Assembly: GCF_030408635.1 (NCBI RefSeq)
Contig: NZ_CP047198.1
Coordinates: 1,736,001 to 1,800,000, forward strand
Reading direction: 5' to 3'
Origin: Corynebacterium coyleae
GTDB lineage: Bacteria > Actinomycetota > Actinomycetes > Mycobacteriales > Mycobacteriaceae
DNA: 64,000 bases
In this document: one piece after another, positions 9,282-17,043 of the stretch
How positions within the stretch are numbered: the first letter of the stretch is position 1
Layout of the letters: the number at the start of each line of letters is the position of its first letter
Notes under the pieces: generated by a model
Told to the model about the DNA's origin: nothing
The model's input: the letters and a program-made list of their open reading frames with translations, nothing else
Database searches by the model: none
Made by a program: the position numbers and the translations under genes

Positions 9282-10325
9282 GTGACTGTAGCACCAGAAG
9301 GACGCAAGCTGCTGCGCGTTGAGGCGCGCAACTCGCAGACACCAATTGAGAAGAAACCACGCTGGATCCGCAACTCTGTAAAGACCGGTCCCGAATACGA
9401 GGACATGAAGCAAAAGGTCAAGGGAGCGGGGCTGCACACCGTGTGCCAGGAAGCCGGCTGCCCCAATATTCACGAGTGCTGGGAATCGCGTGAGGCAACG
9501 TTCCTCATCGGCGGATCGCGTTGCTCGCGCCGTTGCGATTTCTGTGACATCGCCTCCGGCAAACCGGATCCGTTGGACCGCGACGAACCGCGTCGCGTGG
9601 CAGAAGAGGTTAAGAGCCTCAACCTGAACTACTCCACCATCACCGGTGTGACCCGCGACGACCTCGAAGACGAGGGCGCATGGCTCTACGCAGAGGTCGT
9701 TCGCAAGATCCACGAACTCAACCCACACACGGGCGTGGAAAATCTCACCCCGGACTTCTCCGGCAAGCCGGATCTGCTCCAGGAAGTGTTCGAAGCACGC
9801 CCTGAGGTCTTCGCCCACAACCTGGAGACTGTCCCGCGCATCTTCAAGCGCATCCGTCCGGCGTTCCGTTACGAGCGATCTCTGGACGTTATCCGCCAGG
9901 CACGTGACTTCGGTTTGATCACCAAGTCCAACCTCATCCTCGGCATGGGTGAGACCCGTGAAGAGGTCCTGGAGGCACTCAACGACCTTGTTGATGCCGG
10001 CTGCGACATCATCACCATTACGCAGTACTTGCGCCCAGGTCCGACGTACCACCCGATCGATCGTTGGGTGAAGCCGGAAGAGTTCATCGAGTACCGCGAC
10101 GCTGCTTACGAGATGGGCTTCGGAGCTGTCATGTCCGGCCCGCTGGTCCGCTCCTCCTACCGTGCAGGCAAGCTCTACGTGGAAGCAATGAAGCACCGTG
10201 GGCTCGAACTGCCGGAGAACCTGAAGCACCTCGCGGAAACGTCTCAGGGTGAGACCGCGCAGGAAGCCTCGTCGCTGCTGAAGAAGTACGGCGCGTCTGA
10301 GGACCACCCTGTAGAGACCCGTTAG
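9282..10325 (+). CDS. lipA: Lipoyl synthase, radical SAM
   Basis: It inserts two sulfurs into protein-bound octanoyl groups to complete the lipoyl cofactor. The 347-aa protein has both iron-sulfur motifs: the auxiliary cluster cysteines C55, C60 and C66 ([15 protein letters not shown]) and the radical SAM motif C81-X3-C85-X2-C88 ([10 protein letters not shown]). The conserved GLEL tail region is present. The start is GTG. It follows lipB by 5 bp. Confidence 0.97.
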   Translation: MTVAPEGRKLLRVEARNSQTPIEKKPRWIRNSVKTGPEYEDMKQKVKGAGLHTVCQEAGCPNIHECWESREATFLIGGSRCSRRCDFCDIASGKPDPLDRDEPRRVAEEVKSLNLNYSTITGVTRDDLEDEGAWLYAEVVRKIHELNPHTGVENLTPDFSGKPDLLQEVFEARPEVFAHNLETVPRIFKRIRPAFRYERSLDVIRQARDFGLITKSNLILGMGETREEVLEALNDLVDAGCDIITITQYLRPGPTYHPIDRWVKPEEFIEYRDAAYEMGFGAVMSGPLVRSSYRAGKLYVEAMKHRGLELPENLKHLAETSQGETAQEASSLLKKYGASEDHPVETR

Positions 10326-10355
10326 GGGTCTTTGGCCCGCGTCTTAGCTGTGGCA

Positions 10356-10361
10356 TACAGT
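10356..10361 (+). promoter_or_regulatory. -10 box for a leaderless DUF4191 mRNA
   Basis: TACAGT ends 7 nt before the ATG at 10369, and no ribosome site is visible. Confidence 0.55.
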
Positions 10362-10368
10362 ATTGGCC

Positions 10369-11160
10369 ATGGCTAAGACGCAGGACAAGGCAGCCGCAAA
10401 GGCTGCGAAACAGGAACAACGCGCGGCGAAGCGCGCGAAGAGCAAGGCAACGCGCGGGCAAATCGTCCAGGCGTTTAATATTCAGCGCAAGCGCGACAAG
10501 GCGCTTATCCCGATCATGCTGGCCTGTGTGCTCGGCGTCGGGTTGCTATTCTTCCTCCTCGGCCTGTGGTGGGGCATGAAGTGGCTCTGGCTCGTCTTCG
10601 GCCTCGTTCTGGGTGCCGTGCTGGCAATGTTTGTCTTCTCCCGCCGCCTGGAGCGCTCCATGTACGAAGAGGTCGGCGACACCCCAGGCGCTGCCGGCTG
10701 GACACTGGAGAACATGCGCAACACGATGGGCATCGTGTGGCTGACTAAGACCGGCGTGCAGGCGAATACCCACATGGACACCGTCCACCGCGTAGTGGGC
10801 AACCCGGGTGTGGTCCTGGTCGGCGAGGGTAACCCGAACCGTTTGAAGACCCTGATGTCCAAGGAGCACAAGCGCGTCGACCGTCTGCTGGCTGGTGTAC
10901 CGATCTACGAGGTGTATGTCGGTGAAGGCGAAGACCAGGTGCGCACCCGCGACCTGCAGAAGCACCTGCTGAAGCTGCCGAAGAACTATCAGAAGAACGA
11001 GGTATACAACCTCGCAGCGAAGTTGGACGCAATGGATTCACGCGCACGCAACGGCCAGATGCCGGGCCTGCCGGGTGGTCCACTGCCAAAGCAGGCACAG
11101 AACATGGCGGGTATGAACCGCAAGATGCGCCGTATGCAAGAGCGCAAGGGCGGAAAGTAA
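10369..11160 (+). CDS. DUF4191 family membrane protein
   Basis: This 263-aa protein of unknown function is conserved next to lipA in Corynebacterium and relatives. It has a very Lys/Ala-rich, basic N-terminus (about 1-45), two close hydrophobic segments (about 46-90: ALIPIMLACVLGVGLLFFLLG, then WLWLVFGLVLGAVLAMFVF) and a long soluble C-terminal domain ending in a basic Met/Arg/Lys-rich tail. That suggests a cytoplasmic domain tethered to the membrane by a hairpin. The ATG at 10369 is preferred to the TTG two codons earlier because of the -10 spacing. It converges on the RDD gene. Confidence 0.85.
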   Translation: MAKTQDKAAAKAAKQEQRAAKRAKSKATRGQIVQAFNIQRKRDKALIPIMLACVLGVGLLFFLLGLWWGMKWLWLVFGLVLGAVLAMFVFSRRLERSMYEEVGDTPGAAGWTLENMRNTMGIVWLTKTGVQANTHMDTVHRVVGNPGVVLVGEGNPNRLKTLMSKEHKRVDRLLAGVPIYEVYVGEGEDQVRTRDLQKHLLKLPKNYQKNEVYNLAAKLDAMDSRARNGQMPGLPGGPLPKQAQNMAGMNRKMRRMQERKGGK

Positions 11161-11176
11161 CCCCCGAATCCCCCTA

Positions 11177-11204
11177 TGATCCGCTCGCTACCTGGAGCGG
11201 ATCA
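11177..11204. terminator. Stem-loop between convergent DUF4191 and RDD genes
   Basis: A perfect 10-bp stem TGATCCGCTC/GAGCGGATCA with an 8-nt loop overlaps the end of the RDD gene. No T-run follows on either strand, so it is a structural boundary rather than a classic intrinsic terminator. Confidence 0.45.
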
Positions 11205-11667
11205 CTGTTGTGGTGGTGGCGCGGTCATGCATGCCGCGCCCGTCGGCGTCGACAAGCGCTGCGGGCAACACGAAGCCGGTGAGGACGGTGCGCAACGCTG
11301 CGCGCCACAGTCCCACCGGCGCCTCTTTGTCTACACGCGCCACCCCCATGCCGAGCGCAGCCATACCTGGGGTGCGGGCGAACAACCAGCCTCCCAGGAT
11401 TCCCAGCACGATCCACAGCAGGTAGGTCAGCGTGTACTTGTCCCCCAACGCTGAGGTGTTCTGGGTGATCAGGGATGCGGCGATGGCGCAGATTGTCCAG
11501 TCGATGAGCACCCCGCCCATGCGTCGCGCCACCGATGCTTGCGAGCCGGCACCTTTCTCCGGCATGCCGAGGAACTCCCCCGGATAGGACGGCAGATGGT
11601 CCTCGCCGTTGAATTGATTAGGGATTTCTGGGCCGTTGCGCCAGTCAGGTCGTCGATTAGCAGCCAT
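11188..11667 (-). CDS. RDD family membrane protein
   Basis: This 159-aa protein has an N-terminal soluble stretch rich in Pro/Asn/Gly, then an RDD domain: the ARRMGGVLIDWTICA segment carries the Arg/Asp signature, followed by hydrophobic helices (YLLWIVLGILGGWLF and the C-terminal ALRTVLTGFVLPAALV). Function is not established for this group. The gene sits between DUF4191 and glnA and is transcribed divergently from glnA. Confidence 0.85.
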   Translation of the reverse strand: MAANRRPDWRNGPEIPNQFNGEDHLPSYPGEFLGMPEKGAGSQASVARRMGGVLIDWTICAIAASLITQNTSALGDKYTLTYLLWIVLGILGGWLFARTPGMAALGMGVARVDKEAPVGLWRAALRTVLTGFVLPAALVDADGRGMHDRATTTTVIRSR

Positions 11668-11675
11668 ACTCTATG

Positions 11676-11681
11676 AGCCTA
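11676..11681 (-). promoter_or_regulatory. -10 box of the RDD gene
   Basis: On the minus strand TAGGCT ends 8 nt before the ATG, giving a leaderless or nearly leaderless mRNA. Confidence 0.5.
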
Positions 11682-11694
11682 GCGGTGTACAGGT

Positions 11695-11700
11695 CTACAC
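11695..11700 (+). promoter_or_regulatory. Candidate -10 box of glnA
   Basis: TACACT in the divergent RDD-glnA gap would give a leader of about 35 nt ahead of the glnA GTG. I could not find a convincing AmtR-type operator here. Confidence 0.35.
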
Positions 11701-11742
11701 TTGTAACCGCTTATGACAGCCGACCGACGAGGAGTACCGCCC

Positions 11743-13179
11743 GTGTCCTTCGACAACATCGAAGACGTTAAAAAGTTCATTGTCGACGAGGGGGTGGAAT
11801 TCGTTGACGTGCGCTTCACCGACGTGCCCGGCATCGAACACCACTTCTCCATCCCGGCCTCCATGTTCGACGAAGACGTGATGGAAGAGGGCCTCGCTTT
11901 CGACGGCTCCTCCATCCGCGGCTTCACCACGATCGAAGAGTCCGACATGACGCTCATGCCGGACCTGGCCACCGCGAAGCTCGACCAGTTCCGTGGCTCG
12001 AAGACGCTAAACGTGAAGTTTTTTGTCAACGACCCGTTCACCCACGAACCGTTCTCGCGCGACCCGCGCAACGTAGCCAAGAAGGCCGAGGAGTACCTGC
12101 GCTCCACCGGCATCGCAGACACCTGCTCGATTGGCGCCGAGGCCGAGTTCTACCTGTTCGACTCCATCCGCTACGAGGTGGACGCCCATACTGCGTTCTA
12201 CGAGATCGACGCGGAAGAAGGCTGGTGGAACCGTGGTGCCGAGGCTGACGTCGATGGCGGCCCGAACCTGGGCTACAAGAACCGTGTGAAGGGTGGCTAC
12301 TTCCCCGTCCCGCCGCACGACAAGACCGTCGAGGTGCGCGACGCGATGGTGCGCAACCTGGCTGAATCCGGTTTTGAGATCGAGCGTTTCCACCGCGAGG
12401 TGGGCAACGGCGGCCAGCAGGAGATCAACTACCGCTTCAACACCCTGCTACATGCGGCGGATGACCTGCAGGACTTCAAGTACATCATCAAGAACACTGC
12501 CACCCAGTTCGGTAAGACCGTCACGTTCATGCCGAAGCCGCTCGCTGGTGACAACGGCTCGGGCATGCACGCCCACCAGTCCCTCTGGAAGGACGGCGAG
12601 CCGCTGTTTTACGACGAGTCCGGCTACGGCGGCCTGTCCGACATCGCCCGCTGGTACATCGGCGGCCTGCTCGAGCACGCAGGTGCCGTACTCGCCTTCA
12701 CCAACCCGACGCTGAACTCCTACCACCGCCTGGTGCCGGGCTTCGAAGCCCCGATCAACCTGGTGTACTCCCAGCGCAACCGTTCCGCTGCCATCCGCAT
12801 CCCGATCACGGGTGCGAACCCGAAGGCGAAGCGCATCGAGTTCCGCGCACCGGACCCGTCGGGCAACCCCTACCTCGGCTTCGCAGCCATGCTCATGGCT
12901 GGTATCGACGGCATCAAGAACCGCATCGAGCCGCACGCCCCGGTGGACAAGGACCTCTACGAACTGCCACCAGAAGAGGCCAAGGACATCCCGCAGGCAC
13001 CGACCTCGCTTGAGGCTGCCCTGCAGGCGCTTGAGGCTGACCATGACTTCCTCACCGAGGGCGACGTGTTCACCGAGGATCTCATTCAGACCTACATCAA
13101 GCTGAAGTACGACAACGAGATCACCCCGGTGCGCCTGCGTCCAACGCCGCAGGAATTCGAGATGTACTTCGACTGCTAA
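11743..13179 (+). CDS. glnA: Glutamine synthetase type I
   Basis: It makes glutamine from glutamate, ammonia and ATP. The 478-aa product is a GSI-beta enzyme: [29 protein letters not shown], the [12 protein letters not shown] substrate loop and the adenylylation Tyr at about residue 406 in [11 protein letters not shown]. That tyrosine makes it the expected target of the GlnE adenylyltransferase encoded near 20-23 kb. The start is GTG at 11743 with GACGAGGAG upstream; a longer frame from 11713 lacks support. Confidence 0.97.
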   Translation: MSFDNIEDVKKFIVDEGVEFVDVRFTDVPGIEHHFSIPASMFDEDVMEEGLAFDGSSIRGFTTIEESDMTLMPDLATAKLDQFRGSKTLNVKFFVNDPFTHEPFSRDPRNVAKKAEEYLRSTGIADTCSIGAEAEFYLFDSIRYEVDAHTAFYEIDAEEGWWNRGAEADVDGGPNLGYKNRVKGGYFPVPPHDKTVEVRDAMVRNLAESGFEIERFHREVGNGGQQEINYRFNTLLHAADDLQDFKYIIKNTATQFGKTVTFMPKPLAGDNGSGMHAHQSLWKDGEPLFYDESGYGGLSDIARWYIGGLLEHAGAVLAFTNPTLNSYHRLVPGFEAPINLVYSQRNRSAAIRIPITGANPKAKRIEFRAPDPSGNPYLGFAAMLMAGIDGIKNRIEPHAPVDKDLYELPPEEAKDIPQAPTSLEAALQALEADHDFLTEGDVFTEDLIQTYIKLKYDNEITPVRLRPTPQEFEMYFDC

Positions 13180-13248
13180 ATCAGAGGCAAAACAGCGGCT
13201 CGATGGTGGCTGAAATAGCCTCGTTCTCCGCTAAGCCTTAGATAACTT

Positions 13249-13283
13249 TGTATAGCCTGACCTGCGGAAGGTCAGGCTATACA
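13249..13283. promoter_or_regulatory. 15-bp palindrome with DtxR-like sequence upstream of the VIT gene
   Basis: A perfect 15-bp inverted repeat (TGTATAGCCTGACCT paired with its complement, 5-nt loop GCGGA) lies about 40 bp before the VIT ATG. Each arm contains AGCCTGACC, close to the AGCCTAACC half of the DtxR consensus TTAGGTTAGSCTAACCTAA; the left arm matches 13 of 19 positions. No T-run follows, so it does not look like the glnA terminator. Confidence 0.45.
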
Positions 13284-13322
13284 TGCTTGCGCAGGCAAAA
13301 CAATGGGTTCATAGTGGGCGCT

Positions 13323-13922
13323 ATGACTGATTTGATGGCACGCCCCAATGACTGCTCCGCCGACTGCCCGGTGGTGTACGACCTGCACCCGATGCAGCAC
13401 GTTGAGCCTGGCACCAGCGAGCGGCTCAACCGCCTCCGCGCGGCCGTCCTTGGCGCGAACGACGGCATTGTCTCCACGGCGGCTGTCGTCGTGGGTGTAG
13501 CGGGCGCGACCGCGAACCAGACGACGATTGCCATGTCCGGTTTGGCCGCCGTCGTTGGTGGTGCTGTGTCGATGGCGCTTGGCGAATACGTCTCGGTGTC
13601 GTCGCAACGCGACTCGGAGCGCTCCATGGGCTTTGCGGAGCACCAGCAGGTCAATCCATGGTCAGCCGGTATCGCGTCGTTCCTGTCGTTCATCTTGGGT
13701 GCGGTGCTGCCATTTGTGACCGCGATACTGGCGCCGGAGTCCGTCCGCATTGTGTCGATCTTCGCTGTGACGCTCGTTGCGCTTGCACTCACCGGCGCAC
13801 TGTCGGCAAAGCTTGGCGATTCCCCGGTGCTCCGCCCGGTTCTGCGCATCGTCGTCGGTGGAACACTCGGCCTAGCGATGACTTTTGCGGTGGGTTCGCT
13901 CTTCGGCGCCGCTGCACTTTAG
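13323..13922 (+). CDS. VIT1/CCC1 family metal transporter
   Basis: This 199-aa membrane protein belongs to the vacuolar iron transporter family, which moves Fe2+ or Mn2+ out of the cytosol. The opening ERLNRLRAAVLGANDGIVSTAAVVVGVAGA is diagnostic, followed by MALGEYVSVSSQRDSER and three more hydrophobic helices (about five in total). The N-terminus has two Cys (NDCSADCP) before the first helix. A weak -10 (CATAGT) ends 7 nt before the ATG. The palindrome upstream suggests iron-dependent control, which is inference. Confidence 0.9.
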   Translation: MTDLMARPNDCSADCPVVYDLHPMQHVEPGTSERLNRLRAAVLGANDGIVSTAAVVVGVAGATANQTTIAMSGLAAVVGGAVSMALGEYVSVSSQRDSERSMGFAEHQQVNPWSAGIASFLSFILGAVLPFVTAILAPESVRIVSIFAVTLVALALTGALSAKLGDSPVLRPVLRIVVGGTLGLAMTFAVGSLFGAAAL

Positions 13923-13983
13923 CGTCCAGAGTGGCGGTAGCGATTTGGATCGTATCCGTTTGACGTGGGAAAACACCCAAACC

Positions 13984-14040
13984 ACACAACTCCACACAAA
14001 GTACACAACTCCACACAAACCACATAACTTCACATAACAT
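13984..14040. repeat. Three tandem 19-bp units upstream of the TDT transporter
   Basis: Two units share an exact 17-bp core ACACAACTCCACACAAA with period 19; a third unit (ACATAACTTCACATAACAT) is diverged. The array begins about 60 bp after the VIT stop and ends about 80 bp before the -10 box of the next gene. Regular spacing of nearly two helical turns suits cooperative protein binding. Confidence 0.75.
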
Positions 14041-14120
14041 CGGTAGTGTCGCCGACATCCTGCGCGTGCCAGAGGATGAGTATCCCGAACTGCCGAATGG
14101 CCAGGTACAACAAAAGGGAT

Positions 14121-14126
14121 TACCAT
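14121..14126 (+). promoter_or_regulatory. -10 box of the TDT transporter gene
   Basis: TACCAT ends 7 nt before the GTG at 14134, consistent with a leaderless mRNA starting at that GTG or 3 nt before the ATG at 14137. Confidence 0.45.
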
Positions 14127-14133
14127 AAATGGG

Positions 14134-15123
14134 GTGATGAACAAGCTCCGCCAACTTCCTCCGGCCGGCCCCGCATGGGGCGGCAGCCTCATGGGTACGT
14201 CGATCGTGTCGCGACTGCTCGTCGAAAAGAACATGATGCTTGGCGCGAGCATCTTCGCAGCGATCGCCTCCGCAATCCTCGTTGTATTAGTGGTTGGCTT
14301 TGTCACATACCGCCAGCCGAGCTTCAAACGCACCTCAATGGCGGAATGGTCGATGTTCTTCATCGGAATCCTCGCGCTCGGCGCCGCACTGTCTGGGTTG
14401 ACGGATGTGCCGGTGTACCGCCTGGTCGGCTTTTGGATCGGCGCGCCCGTCACCACCTTGACCTGGGCGATCCAACTCACGCGATTCGAAGGAAAACCAC
14501 GGTTTACGTGGGGGCTGCCGCTTGTCGGCCCGATGATCTCCGCGTCTGTGGCCGGCTGGCTGGCCCGCGACTACGGGCAGATCTACCACGTCATGGGCAC
14601 AGTGTTTTTCTTCATGTCGCTGCTGACCGCAGTGCCGGTGTTCATGCGCGTCTACTGGGCTGCCTGGCACGGTGAGGTTGATCTGTCGGGCCCGAACTCT
14701 GCGACCGCATGGGTGCCGCTCGGCGTGATCGGCCAATCCACTACCGCGTTACAGATCCTCTACCCCGGCTACTTCTCGGTCCACTACGGCTACGTGGCGC
14801 TTATGCTGTCCATCCCGCTGGCCATCTACGCCATGGTCACCTTCTACCCCAACGTCGCACGCTGGACGCAGTACTCCCCCGCCTGGTGGTCGTGCACGTT
14901 CCCGCCGGGCACGGTGAGCATGGGTGGCCACCAGGTGGCGCTGGTCAACGGGTCGCACTGGCTGGACGCCGTTGCCTTGGCAATTCCGTTCCTGCTGCTC
15001 GCTCACTGGACGGTGTGCTCGAGCAGGTTTATCAGTTGGGTTATCGAAGGTCGCCGGGACAACAACTCGCAGTCGACGCAGACGCCCCAGACCTCGAAGG
15101 CTGCGCGCCAGATGGCGGCCTAG
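14134..15123 (+). CDS. TDT (TehA/SLAC1) family transporter
   Basis: This 329-aa integral membrane protein has about ten hydrophobic helices and matches the tellurite-resistance/dicarboxylate transporter family, which includes TehA, Mae1, Ssu1 sulfite pumps and SLAC1 anion channels. Supporting segments are PAGPAWGGSLMGTSIV at the N-terminus, FFFMSLLTAVPVFMRVYW and WWSCTFPPGTVSMGG near helix 9. The substrate cannot be assigned. The start is GTG 14134 or ATG 14137. Its TAG stop overlaps the stop of the convergent GH25 gene in a shared palindromic CTAG. Confidence 0.85.
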   Translation: MMNKLRQLPPAGPAWGGSLMGTSIVSRLLVEKNMMLGASIFAAIASAILVVLVVGFVTYRQPSFKRTSMAEWSMFFIGILALGAALSGLTDVPVYRLVGFWIGAPVTTLTWAIQLTRFEGKPRFTWGLPLVGPMISASVAGWLARDYGQIYHVMGTVFFFMSLLTAVPVFMRVYWAAWHGEVDLSGPNSATAWVPLGVIGQSTTALQILYPGYFSVHYGYVALMLSIPLAIYAMVTFYPNVARWTQYSPAWWSCTFPPGTVSMGGHQVALVNGSHWLDAVALAIPFLLLAHWTVCSSRFISWVIEGRRDNNSQSTQTPQTSKAARQMAA

Positions 15124-15683
15124 CGCGCCACGTTGAGGTCGACCTCGATCCCGCCAACGCGCCCGCGGGAGGTGAACTGCCACACCGCGGGTTCCGGGAA
15201 CCCGAGCGGGCGCGGCCACTTCCCCAACTGCGCCGGGTCCGTCACGGTGTTGTCGCCCCAGTGCGCGAGCCACAGTTCCCCAAACTGTGCAGGGCTGGCC
15301 AGCCCCATGTGCCGGCGCCAGTACCAGGCGTTGGTGTAAACTCCGGCCACTTCCACGCCAGCTTGGGTGAAGCACTCTACAGCGGTGTGGACGTCGTCAA
15401 GCGTAAGCCCCGCGGGTGACTCCACGTCGAGCCACATGGGCAATTGCGTATCGACGAGCACCTCACACGCCACCTCCACCTGCCGCTGCACCGTCGTGCC
15501 CTCTGAGGGGGCGCGGAGAAAGTGGTAGGTGGAGGTGGCGCAGCCGGCGGTGGTGGCGTCGAGAAGCAATTGCTCAAAACACGGGTCGCGGTAGGTGCCG
15601 TCCGTGGTGCGGATGATGGCGAAGTCGAAGTCGGTGAAGTCGAAGCCTCGTTGGTATTCGGAGACGTCGACGCCGAATCTCAC
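15120..15683 (-). CDS. Glycoside hydrolase family 25 (lysozyme-like) protein without signal peptide
   Basis: GH25 enzymes cleave the beta-1,4 bond of peptidoglycan. The 187-aa protein starts directly at the barrel (MRFGVDVSEYQ, acid D6) and carries the catalytic pair D86 and E88 in MWLDVESPAG, plus the late motif AVWQFTSRG. There is no signal peptide or membrane segment, so how it would reach the wall is unknown. The GTG start overlaps the stop of the NUDIX gene (GTGA), indicating translational coupling. A longer frame upstream exists but lies inside the NUDIX gene. Confidence 0.88.
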   Translation of the reverse strand: MRFGVDVSEYQRGFDFTDFDFAIIRTTDGTYRDPCFEQLLLDATTAGCATSTYHFLRAPSEGTTVQRQVEVACEVLVDTQLPMWLDVESPAGLTLDDVHTAVECFTQAGVEVAGVYTNAWYWRRHMGLASPAQFGELWLAHWGDNTVTDPAQLGKWPRPLGFPEPAVWQFTSRGRVGGIEVDLNVAR

Positions 15684-16204
15684 CGCTTCTTCAGCCCCAT
15701 GCGCGGGGTAAAGCTGCCTGGGTGGCGGCGCTGCGCTGCGGCATCGGCGATGGTCAGGCGCCACTTCGGGTCGGTCACCGGCATGTTGGAAATCGGGAAC
15801 CAGCCGACCTCGACCGACTCGTCGTCACCGACGATGGGCACGGCGGTGGGGTCTGTAGCCTCGCAACGAATCTGCACCGACATGTACGTCGCCTTATCCC
15901 CGTTGTCGTGCGTGACCGGGCCAACCACGCCGACGCCGAGGATTGCCGCCGGCTCGACCTCCACACCAGTCTCCTCGAGCACCTCGCGCACCGCGGCCAT
16001 GTGAGGCTCCTCGCTCGGGTCCGCGATGCCGGTCACCGGGGTCCAGTTCCCATTGTCGGCGCGGCGCACGAGCAGCACGTCCGGCACCGCCCAGTCGGAG
16101 GTGTCCGCTGAATCGCGCAACACCACCGCGCACACGCTGGGCACCCACATCAGGTCGGTGCCGATCTTTTTACGGGTTTCCACAATGAACTCCGGGATAG
16201 GCAT
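15680..16204 (-). CDS. NUDIX hydrolase
   Basis: This 174-aa protein has a complete Nudix box: G-X5-E-X7-REVLEETGV, starting at GIADPSEEP. The surrounding order (NWTPVTGIADP before, VGWFPISNMP after) resembles NUDIX proteins that act on nucleotide-sugar or related diphosphates; the substrate is unknown. The ATG at 16204 has a TACACT -10 box 7 nt upstream. It is coupled to a GH25 gene, which hints at a cell-wall-related substrate, though this is speculation. Confidence 0.9.
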   Translation of the reverse strand: MPIPEFIVETRKKIGTDLMWVPSVCAVVLRDSADTSDWAVPDVLLVRRADNGNWTPVTGIADPSEEPHMAAVREVLEETGVEVEPAAILGVGVVGPVTHDNGDKATYMSVQIRCEATDPTAVPIVGDDESVEVGWFPISNMPVTDPKWRLTIADAAAQRRHPGSFTPRMGLKKR

Positions 16205-16211
16205 GGGTGCG

Positions 16212-16221
16212 AGTGTACAAT
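16212..16221. promoter_or_regulatory. Overlapping divergent -10 boxes (NUDIX and membrane protein genes)
   Basis: The 10-bp sequence AGTGTACAAT contains TACACT on the minus strand (7 nt before the NUDIX ATG) and TACAAT on the plus strand (10 nt before the ATG at 16232). The two hexamers share the central bases, so one melted region could serve both directions. Confidence 0.55.
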
Positions 16222-16231
16222 CCCTTCCGAT

Positions 16232-16996
16232 ATGAGCACTTCCGTGACCGAACCCGAACAGCCCACGCGCACCTTCCTGCAGCGCGTGCCCACACCGGTG
16301 TTTGTCACGGTCTACGGCGCACTCGTCGTCGCCGCGGTGGTGGGGGCCGTGTTCGGGCTGCGCTACACCGCAGACGCGGAACGCACCGAGGCGTCCCTGC
16401 CACAACCGGTGCGCCCCTTTAACCCGGCCCCGGCCGATCCTGCCAATGTGGCGGCGAGTGTGCGCCCCCACCTGATCCAGAACCTGCAGGTGGGCAAAAC
16501 CAACACTGGTGTGATGGCGCGTGGCGATCTCGCCGAGTACGTCATGAGCGATTCCACCGAGTTCGCCGGCCACGTCTCACGCCTGCTCGAGCAGAACTGC
16601 CTAGACACGCTCGAGCTGACCACCCCAGACGGCATGCGGGTGAACTTCTGGGGCTTTTGCTTTGCGACGATACCCGCCACCACCATCCAAAACACCTTCG
16701 ATTTCGCCGTGGCCCAAGGCGCTGACTCCGCGTCCTTCGCCGTCTACCCCGCCCAGAACAACTTCCACGAAATCAGACTGATCTGGACCGACGCGGAAGC
16801 AACCGGCTACGACGCGAAGCAACTCGAGCGGCAGTGGAAGCAACTCGACCGCCCCGACGAGATCGACCGCATCGCGTTCTTCGGCTACTACGACGACGAG
16901 GTCATCGTGGTGGATAACGACAAGAAGGACGGCAGGTCCACCAAGACGTTCCCCGCCGGTGAGGCGTTCAACGAGAAGTGGGGCCTCGAGCGCTAA
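16232..16996 (+). CDS. Membrane-anchored protein of unknown function
   Basis: This 254-aa protein has one N-terminal transmembrane helix (about 22-45, PVFVTVYGALVVAAVVGAVFGL), a Pro/Ala-rich stalk and a C-terminal extracytoplasmic domain with two Cys (NCLDTLEL and GFCFATIP) that could form a disulfide. I do not recognise the family. It lies next to the NUDIX-GH25 pair and faces a surface protease gene, so an envelope role is plausible. Confidence 0.8.
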   Translation: MSTSVTEPEQPTRTFLQRVPTPVFVTVYGALVVAAVVGAVFGLRYTADAERTEASLPQPVRPFNPAPADPANVAASVRPHLIQNLQVGKTNTGVMARGDLAEYVMSDSTEFAGHVSRLLEQNCLDTLELTTPDGMRVNFWGFCFATIPATTIQNTFDFAVAQGADSASFAVYPAQNNFHEIRLIWTDAEATGYDAKQLERQWKQLDRPDEIDRIAFFGYYDDEVIVVDNDKKDGRSTKTFPAGEAFNEKWGLER

Positions 16997-17007
16997 CTAC
17001 CAGCGCG

Positions 17008-17043
17008 CATTACCAGCTCTGATTACCAGCTCTGATTACCAGC
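17008..17043. repeat. Tandem copies of the protease gene terminus
   Basis: A 13-bp unit (ATTACCAGCTCTG) is present two and a half times, the last copy running into the end of the protease gene. On the minus strand each unit reads CTGGTAA, the final Trp codon and stop, so the stop has been copied at least twice. Confidence 0.7.

Noticed and set aside
11690-11742. AmtR-type operator before glnA
   Set aside because: Short ATAG/CTAT-like pieces exist but no convincing two-part site could be aligned.
14046-15419. Plus-strand frames overlapping the TDT and GH25 genes
   Set aside because: Arg/Pro-rich translations in the wrong frame; the TDT and GH25 products show clear family motifs instead.
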